11,241 bases of DNA, from assembly GCA_034211175.1 (NCBI GenBank), contig JAXHUH010000008.1, positions 1 through 11,241 of the forward strand, written 5' to 3'. The number at the start of each line of letters is the position of its first letter. Within the stretch, counting starts at the first letter, position 1. The notes beneath the pieces were generated by a model that saw nothing but the letters and a program-made list of their open reading frames with translations, ran no database searches and was not told the DNA's origin. The position numbers were made by a program, and so were the translations under genes. Shown piece after piece: positions 6,635 to 11,241 of the stretch. This stretch comes from JAXHUH01 sp034211175. Lineage in GTDB: Bacteria > Actinomycetota > Acidimicrobiia > Acidimicrobiales > CAIXPF01.

Positions 6635-6672
6635 GACCACGGTGGTCCACGCCGGAAGCGGCTCACTACGCT
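6635..6672 (+). promoter_or_regulatory. SMP-30 gene promoter with overlapping 13-bp palindrome
   Basis: TACGCT (6667-6672) fits a TAnnnT -10, placing the transcription start about 23 nt before the ATG. The -35 position (about 6644-6649, GGTCCA) is poor and is overlapped by a perfect odd palindrome, GACCAC-G-GTGGTC (6635-6647). A palindrome over a weak -35 in a divergent promoter region is a good place for a regulator to bind. Binding itself is inferred. Confidence 0.4.
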
Positions 6673-6701
6673 CGCCCGGCAGCGGTCGACCGGGGGGAAC
6701 G

Positions 6702-7526
6702 ATGGAACGGATCGCCAGCGGCTACCAGCTCGTCGAGGGGCCGGTCGCCACGCCGGAGGGCGGCGTGGTGTTCTCGGACGTGCTCGGCGGCGGGGTGTAC
6801 GAGTGGTCGCCCGCCACCGGCGAGGTGACGACGGTGGTGGCGAAGCGCCGCGGCATCGGGGGCATGGCCCGCCACGCCGACGGCGGCCTGGTCATGTCGG
6901 GCCGCGACGTCATCCACGTCGCCCCGGACGGCGAGTCCCGCACGATCTACACGCCCGGCGAGGGCGTGGCCGGGATCAACGACCTCACCGTCGACCCCGA
7001 CGGCCGGATCGTCGTCGGCCAGCTGCGGTTCCGGCCCTTCGCGGGCGAGAAGCCGGTGCCCGGCGAGTTCGTCGCCGTCGGCGGCGACGCGCCCGAGGCG
7101 CCGGTCGTCGACGACGTCCTGTGGGTCAACGGCTGCCAGTTCAGCCCCGACGGCTCGATCTTCTACGGCTGCGACGTCCACCGGGGTGTCGTCCTCGCCG
7201 CCGACCGCAACGCGGACGGCACCTACTCGGGCCGGCGCGTCGTCATCGAGGCGCCGACCAAGGTCGCGGACGGCATGGCGGTCGACGAGACCGGCGCGGT
7301 GTGGGTGGCGCTCGGCCCGTCGGGCTCGGTCGGCCGGTTCACGCCCGACGGGTTGCTCGACCAGGAGGTCAAGACCGACGCGGCGTTCGTGGCCAGCGTC
7401 TGCTTCGGCGGCGCAGACGGGAAGGACCTGTTCGCCACGACGATCGGCCAGGACGGCGATGTCGGCGCGGTGTTCCACGGCCGGGTCGACGTGGCGGGCG
7501 CACCGATCACGCTCGCCACCGTCTGA
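6702..7526 (+). CDS. SMP-30/gluconolactonase/LRE-like beta-propeller protein
   Basis: A 274-residue six-blade propeller-type protein of the SMP-30/gluconolaconase/LRE-like family. Family-typical motifs appear in order: VEGPVATPEGGVVFSDV (11-27), GINDLTVDPDGRIVVG (91-106), WVNGCQFSPDG (141-151), VADGMAVDETGAVWVA (188-203) and VCFGGADGKDLFATT (233-247). By analogy with characterised members, Glu12, Asn143 and Asp190 should bind the catalytic divalent metal, with Asn93 nearby. Members hydrolyse sugar lactones or related esters; the substrate is unknown here. There is no signal peptide, so it is cytoplasmic. ATG 6702 is preceded by GGGGGGA (6692-6698). It stands alone on the plus strand and converges on the second DUF1801 gene with only 9 nt between the stop codons. 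No sugar-acid pathway genes are adjacent. Confidence 0.9.
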   Translation: MERIASGYQLVEGPVATPEGGVVFSDVLGGGVYEWSPATGEVTTVVAKRRGIGGMARHADGGLVMSGRDVIHVAPDGESRTIYTPGEGVAGINDLTVDPDGRIVVGQLRFRPFAGEKPVPGEFVAVGGDAPEAPVVDDVLWVNGCQFSPDGSIFYGCDVHRGVVLAADRNADGTYSGRRVVIEAPTKVADGMAVDETGAVWVALGPSGSVGRFTPDGLLDQEVKTDAAFVASVCFGGADGKDLFATTIGQDGDVGAVFHGRVDVAGAPITLATV

Positions 7527-7535
7527 GTCGCGCTA

Positions 7536-7946
7536 CTACTGCTTCTTCTTGGGCTTCGCCTTCGACTCGTTCAGCGCGATGGCGGCGCCGATGAGGTCCT
7601 TGAAGGCGGCCTCGTCGATCTCCGCGTCCTCGGCGACGTCGATGGCCCGCCGGGTCTTGCCCTCGAGGCTGGCGTTGAACAGGCCGGTGGGGTCGTCGAG
7701 GGACGCACCCTTGGCGAAGGTCAGCTTCACGTACGTCTTGTACGACTCGCCGGTGCAGATCATGCCGTCGTGCTCCCAGACCGGCACGCCCCGCCACTTC
7801 CACTCCTCGACGACGTCCGGGTCGACTTCCTTGATGAGCGCGCGGAGACGGGCGAGCGTCTCCCCACGCCAGTCGCCGAGCTCGGCGATGCGCTCGTCGA
7901 TCAGCTCCGACGGTGTCTTGTCCCCCGCTGCGCCGTTCGTCGCCAT
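7536..7946 (-). CDS. DUF1801 domain protein (second of two)
   Basis: A 136-residue soluble protein with the DUF1801 pattern: a helical N-terminus (ELIDERIAELGDWRGETLARL, about 14-34, here noted as ELIDERIAEL plus GDWRGETLARL), VDPDVVEEWKWRGVPVWEHDG (about 41-61, key residues VDPDVVEEWKW), the strand region YKTYVKLTFAKGASL (69-83), and a helical C-terminus. It ends in a lysine-rich tail (KAKPKKK), absent from the other DUF1801 protein here, that could contact nucleic acid or simply aid solubility. The start at 7946 has AAGGGGAGG (7952-7960) 5 nt upstream. A TAnnnT -10 (TACCAT, 8023-8018) supports its own promoter just after the first PhyH gene. It is clearly diverged from the protein at 4160-4576, so this is not a recent duplication. 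Confidence 0.87.
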   Translation of the reverse strand: MATNGAAGDKTPSELIDERIAELGDWRGETLARLRALIKEVDPDVVEEWKWRGVPVWEHDGMICTGESYKTYVKLTFAKGASLDDPTGLFNASLEGKTRRAIDVAEDAEIDEAAFKDLIGAAIALNESKAKPKKKQ

Positions 7947-8017
7947 GGCGGCCTCCCCTTCTCGCTCGCGCCTCGTGTCGTCGCACGGCCCGGCGGTCGG
8001 ACTCCGACGCGGCGGCG

Positions 8018-8023
8018 ATGGTA
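8018..8023 (-). promoter_or_regulatory. Candidate -10 of the second DUF1801 gene
   Basis: TACCAT on the minus strand fits TAnnnT, about 72 nt upstream of the start codon. The best -35 at normal spacing (TGAACC, 8047-8042) is weak and overlaps the stop of the first PhyH gene. Confidence 0.3.
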
Positions 8024-8044
8024 TCGGCGGCCCCGCCGGGCGGT

Positions 8045-8830
8045 TCAGGTCGGGGCGGGGGCGCGGCTGTTGAGCGCCAGGTCGAGGCCGAGGCGGTAGC
8101 GCATCGTCGGCGAGAACCCCTGCTGGACCTCTGGGCGGAGCCCGACCGGGAAGTTCCACTGCGGACGCACGAACGGCTTCGTGTAGTAGCCGAACAGCAG
8201 GGGCCGGTCCTCGTCGTCGGTGACGTTGGCGCCCGACGTGTGCCAGACCCGTCCCTCCATCGCCACGATCGACCCGGCGGGCGCCTCGAACGGCACCATG
8301 CGCTCGGCGAGGTCACCGGGCAGGTCCGCCGACGTCGTGTAGCGCTGGCTGCCGGGGGCGTAGCGCGTGGCGCCGTTCTCGCGCCGGACGTCGCACAGGC
8401 ACCAGATGATGTTGAGCGACCACGGTTCGAGCCACGGCTCGGGGGCAACGATCGACTGGTCGGAGTGCACCACCATCGACTCGCTGCCGGGGCGGGCGAT
8501 GTTGGCGGTGAAGTTGCTCACGATGTGGTCGGGGCCCAACAACGCGGTGGCGACCGCTTCGGCGACCGGGTGGGCGATCAGCTCCCCGAACACCGGGTCG
8601 AGGTCGATCAGGTTGAACACCCGGACGTTGGCCGCGTTGGGGTCGAGGCCCTCGATGCGGGTCGGGATGCCCCGGCGCTCGCTCTCGGCCGCTGCGGCCC
8701 ACAGGCGCTCCACGACGGCGTCGACCTCCGAGCGGTCGAGCACCCCGCCGATGACGGCGAACCCGTTCGTCCCCAGGTCGGAGACGGCGGCGCTGACGTC
8801 GATCTCGTCGACGTCGATGGATGTGGTCAC
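8045..8830 (-). CDS. Phytanoyl-CoA dioxygenase (PhyH) family protein, copy 1
   Basis: A 261-residue Fe(II)/2-oxoglutarate-dependent oxygenase of the PhyH family. The iron-binding HxD is His122-Ser-Asp124, the distal histidine is His197 in GRVWHTSGANVT, and Arg209 (DRPLLFGYYT) is placed to hold the 2-oxoglutarate carboxylate. The supporting core EAPAGSIVAMEGRVWH is typical. The catalytic set is intact, so an active hydroxylase is likely. PhyH members act on very different substrates (acyl-CoAs, ectoine, antibiotics) and none can be chosen here. It uses a GTG start at 8830, with GAAGGGGGG (8845-8837) 6 nt upstream. A good promoter (TTGATC, 18 bp, TACGTT) lies 25-55 nt upstream, preceded by tandem direct repeats. 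It is paralogous to the next gene, sharing the EAPAGS and GANVT segments and the region spacing. Confidence 0.92.
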   Translation of the reverse strand: MTTSIDVDEIDVSAAVSDLGTNGFAVIGGVLDRSEVDAVVERLWAAAAESERRGIPTRIEGLDPNAANVRVFNLIDLDPVFGELIAHPVAEAVATALLGPDHIVSNFTANIARPGSESMVVHSDQSIVAPEPWLEPWSLNIIWCLCDVRRENGATRYAPGSQRYTTSADLPGDLAERMVPFEAPAGSIVAMEGRVWHTSGANVTDDEDRPLLFGYYTKPFVRPQWNFPVGLRPEVQQGFSPTMRYRLGLDLALNSRAPAPT

Positions 8831-8855
8831 GAACGGCCCCCCTTCGCCGCCCCGA

Positions 8856-8885
8856 AACGTACGTCCGCCCAGTTCCCGGGATCAA
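8856..8885 (-). promoter_or_regulatory. Promoter of PhyH copy 1
   Basis: TTGATC (8885-8880), 18-bp spacer, TACGTT (8861-8856). This puts the transcription start near 8849, giving a leader of about 20 nt that contains the Shine-Dalgarno. The same -35 hexamer and the same spacer length are found at the second PhyH gene. Confidence 0.55.
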
Positions 8886-8887
8886 CC

Positions 8888-8922
8888 GACCACCGAACCG
8901 GCGCCGGACCACCGAACCGGCG
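8888..8922 (-). repeat. Tandem 16-bp direct repeat next to the PhyH copy 1 -35
   Basis: GACCACCGAACCGGCG (plus-strand reading) occurs perfectly at 8888-8903 and 8907-8922, a 19-bp period. The inner edge is only 2 bp from the -35 hexamer. A degenerate inverted copy, CGCCAGTTCGGGGTGG, is at 8956-8971 and could pair with either repeat allowing a 2-nt bulge and one mismatch. The position suits an activator site, though a repressor or an RNA structure is possible. The rest of the 173-nt gap holds no gene. Confidence 0.6.
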
Positions 8923-9003
8923 TGGTTCTCTGCTCTGCGCGCCGTCGTTCTTCCACGCCAGTTCGGGGTGGGGGTGCGGGGTGGCGCCCGTGGGGTGGTC
9001 GTG

Positions 9004-9810
9004 TCAGGAGGGGGAGATGCCGTTGACCAGGCCGAGGCCCTGGGTGCGGTAGCCGAGAAGGACCAGCAGCTCGTCCGACGCGAACTGGCGCACGGCCGGG
9101 TCGAGCGACAGGAACCAGTTCTCCTGGGCCCGGTAGATCGGCCGGGTGTACCAACCGAAGATGGCGGCCCGGCGCCGGTCGGCGGTGACGTTCGCACCGG
9201 TCCGGTGCCACAGGCGGGCGTCGAACACGACGAGGCTGCCGGCCGGCGCCTCGTAGGGGACGGCCTCGCGCTCGTCGGGCCCGCGCGGCGGCCGGTTGAG
9301 CAGGTGGCTGCCGGGGACGAACGAGGTGGCCCCGGTCTCGGCGGTGAAGTCGTCGACGCACCACGCCGCGTTGGCGCCCTGCGGCGACGCCGGCCACGGC
9401 TCGGGGATGAACAGCTGGTCGGCATGCAGGTGGCCGGCTGCACCGCCCGGCCCCGTGATGTTGCCGGAGAGGTTGCCCAGCAGCATCGGCCAGCCGAGCA
9501 CCGACCGCAGCAGCGCCAGCGCGACCGGGTGCTCGGCGAGGTCGATGAACACGGGCGAGCGGCTGAGCACGTTCCAGATCCGCTGGTTGGAGGCGTCGGG
9601 ATCGAGGCCGAAGTCGTGGCGCTCCCAGCCCCGGCTCCGGTCATGGGCGGCGGCGGCGTAGAGCTCGTCGCGGGCCGCGGCGAGCGTCGCGTCGTCGAGC
9701 ACGCCGGTCACCGCACAGATGGCGTGGGTCGCCAGGTCGTGCTCGGCCCGCTCCAGGTCGTCGGTCGGCGCGGGCAGACCCGTCGCGACCGATCCCTCGG
9801 GTGTCGCCAT
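9004..9810 (-). CDS. Phytanoyl-CoA dioxygenase (PhyH) family protein, copy 2
   Basis: A 268-residue Fe(II)/2-oxoglutarate oxygenase with all metal and co-substrate residues: His129-Ala-Asp131, His202 in ARLWHRTGANVT, and Arg214, which aligns with Arg209 of copy 1. Shared segments with copy 1 (EAPAGS, GANVT, FGWYT/FGYYT, LDP-A-N near residue 70) show they are paralogues. Overall divergence is high, so the duplication is old and substrates may differ. ATG 9810 is chosen over the in-frame start at 9846 because a strong GAGGAGGGGGAG sequence lies 3-14 nt upstream of it. Its promoter (TTGATC, 18 bp, TAGAGT) resembles that of copy 1, but with two palindromes in the leader instead of upstream direct repeats. 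A separate promoter for each copy argues against a simple operon. Confidence 0.92.
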   Translation of the reverse strand: MATPEGSVATGLPAPTDDLERAEHDLATHAICAVTGVLDDATLAAARDELYAAAAHDRSRGWERHDFGLDPDASNQRIWNVLSRSPVFIDLAEHPVALALLRSVLGWPMLLGNLSGNITGPGGAAGHLHADQLFIPEPWPASPQGANAAWCVDDFTAETGATSFVPGSHLLNRPPRGPDEREAVPYEAPAGSLVVFDARLWHRTGANVTADRRRAAIFGWYTRPIYRAQENWFLSLDPAVRQFASDELLVLLGYRTQGLGLVNGISPS

Positions 9811-9832
9811 CCGCTCCCCCTCCTCGGTGCGC

Positions 9833-9863
9833 CCCGGCCGGGACACGTCGGACCCGGCCGGGA
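9833..9863 (-). repeat. Pair of CCCGGCCGGG palindromes in the PhyH copy 2 leader
   Basis: CCCGGCCGGGA appears at 9833-9843 and 9853-9863, exactly 20 bp apart; the first ten bases of each are a perfect palindrome. The upstream member touches the -10 hexamer and covers the predicted transcription start; the other lies within the leader. Two same-face palindromes could be a repressor operator pair. As RNA the two arms could also pair with each other in a 10-bp stem over a 10-nt loop. Confidence 0.5.
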
Positions 9864-9893
9864 ACTCTACGAGTGTCCGATTCCGACGATCAA
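9864..9893 (-). promoter_or_regulatory. Promoter of PhyH copy 2
   Basis: TTGATC (9893-9888), 18-bp spacer, TAGAGT (9869-9864). The predicted transcription start is near 9857, giving a leader of about 47 nt. It has the same -35 and spacer length as the promoter of PhyH copy 1. Confidence 0.55.
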
Positions 9894-9933
9894 CGAGACC
9901 GCCCTGCCGCCCGCACCCCCCGCCGGCCCGGGT

Positions 9934-11241
9934 TCAGGACGGGGCCGGCCACAGCTGGAGGGTGCCGTCGGCGCCGGCGGCGGCCAGCGTCAGGCCGTCG
10001 GGGGACCAGTCGACACCGTGCAGGGGTTCGTCGTGGACGACGAACGGCTCCTCCGCGATCGGGTCGCCGTCGGCCGAGTCCCACACCCACACCTCGCCGT
10101 CGTAGTCGACGGTGACGAGCCACTTGCCGCTCGGGGACCACGTCAGGTCGATGACGTCGGCGTTGTGGGCGATGACCGGCGGGAGGGCCGCCTGCCCGGT
10201 GGTGGGGTCGTGGACGAGGACGGCGTCGTAGCTGGTGCTGGCCAGCGCCGCGCCCGACGGCGACCACGCGAGCGCACTGACCGGGTCGAGGTGGCCGTCG
10301 AAGGTGCCGATCTCCTCACCGGTCACCGGCACGAACCGGCGGATGAGGCCGTCGTCGCCGCCGGCGGCCACCTCGGAGCCGTCGGGCGACCAGGCGAGGC
10401 TCCAGACGGCGTAGTCGCCGGCGACCACCGGCTCGCCGATGGCCTCACCGGTCGCCGCGTCCCACCAGCGGACCATGGCGTCACTTCCGGCCGACGCGAG
10501 CATGGTGCCGTCCGGCGACCACGCGATGGCCCGGACCACGCTGTCGTGACCGGAGATCGTCGTGTCGAGCGGCGCACCGGTCGCCGCGTCCCACAGGCGG
10601 ATCGAGCCGCTGCCACCTCCGGAGGCGACGACGGTGCCGTCCGGCGACCACGCCACCGTGTGCACGCCGTGGGTGTGGCCGCTGAGCACGGTCGCGACGT
10701 CCGAGTCGGCGGGCGACCACAGGCGGACGGTCGCGTCGAAGCCGGCGCTGGCCAGCTCGCTGCCGTCGGGCGACCACGCCACGTCCTCGACGATGTCGGT
10801 GTGTCCGACGAGCTCCGCCGGGCCGAGCGGCGCCGCGGCGCCAACCGGTTCGGACGTCGTCGTCGCCGACTTCGACAGCGCGGTCTCGACGCTCGCCCCG
10901 TCGGGGTCGTCGGTCGTCGTGGTGGTCTCCGACGCCGTCCCGCCGTCGGTGGGCCCCGGGTCGGACGACTCCGTGGTCGGCGCGTCGGTCCCGGCGGCCA
11001 GGCCGCTCGAACCGTCCGTCCACGGTGACCAGACGAGCAGGGCCCCGGCCGCCACGACGGCCGCGGTGCCCGCGAGCACCGGGGCCCGGCGGCGCCAGCG
11101 ACGGGCGGCCCGGAGCGAGGAGCCGGCGGGGTGAGGCGTCGGGATCGGGTGCGGCTCGCCGGAGCCGGGTGCTCCCGCGGCGCCGCCGGGGGCACGGTCG
11201 GGCGGCTCGGTGGCGGCATCCGCGGCGGCGGCCGCCGTTCG
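9934..11241 (-). CDS. Membrane-anchored seven-blade WD40 protein, 5' end beyond the window
   Basis: The C-terminal 435 residues are visible. Order from the window edge: an Ala/Pro/Gly-rich segment (11241 to about 11125), a basic stretch RAARRWRRRAP (about 11112-11080), one hydrophobic helix of about 17 residues ending at 11029, a Ser/Thr/Asp/Gly-rich linker of about 70 residues, and seven WD40 repeats (10812-9937), each with a WSPDG or WSPSG turn, which is enough for a closed propeller. The basic cluster before the helix predicts a cytoplasmic N-terminus and an outside propeller. A GTG at 11079 is a poor start: it would begin inside the helix, and the frame is open through all 54 codons to the edge. 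Actinobacterial Ser/Thr kinases with this layout are known, so the missing part could be a kinase domain; that is inference. No catalytic residues are visible here. Confidence 0.85.
   Translation of the reverse strand, partial: RTAAAAADAATEPPDRAPGGAAGAPGSGEPHPIPTPHPAGSSLRAARRWRRRAPVLAGTAAVVAAGALLVWSPWTDGSSGLAAGTDAPTTESSDPGPTDGGTASETTTTTDDPDGASVETALSKSATTTSEPVGAAAPLGPAELVGHTDIVEDVAWSPDGSELASAGFDATVRLWSPADSDVATVLSGHTHGVHTVAWSPDGTVVASGGGSGSIRLWDAATGAPLDTTISGHDSVVRAIAWSPDGTMLASAGSDAMVRWWDAATGEAIGEPVVAGDYAVWSLAWSPDGSEVAAGGDDGLIRRFVPVTGEEIGTFDGHLDPVSALAWSPSGAALASTSYDAVLVHDPTTGQAALPPVIAHNADVIDLTWSPSGKWLVTVDYDGEVWVWDSADGDPIAEEPFVVHDEPLHGVDWSPDGLTLAAAGADGTLQLWPAPS
9937..10812 (-). repeat. Seven tandem WD40 repeats (coding)
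   Basis: Seven repeats of about 38-44 residues, with the turns DVAWSPDG, TVAWSPDG, AIAWSPDG, SLAWSPDG, ALAWSPSG, DLTWSPSG and GVDWSPDG. Repeats 1-3 carry canonical GH and WD-like ends (RLW, RLWD, RWWD). Repeats 4-6 are looser, with RRF and LVHD in place of WD. At DNA level the turn recurs on the plus strand as GTCCGGCGACCACGC-like sequence at intervals of about 126-129 bp. These are protein repeats, not a CRISPR or mobile repeat. Confidence 0.85.

Noticed and set aside
10240..10790. Regularly spaced repeated DNA with GGCGACCACGC-like units, resembling an array
   Set aside because: The units are in frame and encode the WSPDG turns of WD40 blades. The spacing equals the blade length, so it is not a CRISPR or regulatory array.
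8821..11028. A 735-codon plus-strand frame across the PhyH and WD40 genes
   Set aside because: It spans three genes and their promoters with repetitive Gly/Arg/Val composition, as expected for a GC-driven shadow frame.
9934..11079. WD40 protein as a complete gene with a GTG start at 11079
   Set aside because: This start would lie within the hydrophobic helix and lacks a Shine-Dalgarno. The frame is open to the window end and encodes a sensible basic juxtamembrane segment.

Overview
The window is very GC-rich (around 70% G+C by eye). It has actinobacterial-style promoters (TAnnnT -10 boxes, one probable leaderless gene) and gene families common in high-GC Actinobacteriota: an MMPL transporter, DUF2252, DUF1801, class I PPK2, SMP-30 and PhyH proteins. 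An actinobacterium is the best guess. The sequence does not allow a finer assignment, although an acidimicrobial-type lineage would fit. There are no tRNA or rRNA genes, no insertion sequences and no CRISPR array. It reads as ordinary chromosome with loosely connected metabolic and regulatory genes.

Layout. Left arm, plus strand: an MMPL-family RND-type transporter (245-2470), a strong hairpin terminator (2553-2586), a DUF2252 protein split by a one-base frameshift at 3612-3615 (2637-4062), and a DUF1801 protein (4160-4576). A hairpin-rich convergent junction follows. Middle, minus strand: polyphosphate kinase 2 (4643-5635), a SnoaL-like protein (5814-6209) and an 89-residue helical hypothetical protein (6307-6576). 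The last of these is divergent from a plus-strand SMP-30/gluconolactonase-like gene (6702-7526). Right arm, all minus strand: a second DUF1801 protein (7536-7946), two paralogous phytanoyl-CoA-dioxygenase-family proteins (8045-8830 and 9004-9810), and the C-terminal part of a membrane-anchored seven-blade WD40 protein that runs off the right edge (9934 to beyond 11241).

How the parts work together. The clearest regulatory link is upstream of ppk2. Two perfect copies of GTTCACCCGCC, the second followed at an 11-nt period by GTTCGGCCGAT, match the PhoP PHO-box unit of Streptomyces, so this PPK2 is probably phosphate-regulated. The two PhyH genes carry near-twin promoters (TTGATC, 18 bp, TAnnnT) but different accessory sites: a tandem 16-bp direct repeat just upstream of the -35 of the first, and a pair of CCCGGCCGGG palindromes just downstream of the -10 of the second. 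This suggests the same basal promoter under different control.

I do not see a coherent new multi-gene system. The points most worth following are the PHO box, the DUF2252 frameshift (assembly error, mutation, or a UUU_C +1 slippage site) together with the kinase-like motif order of that protein, the regulatory sites of the PhyH pair, and the probably extracytoplasmic WD40 sensor.
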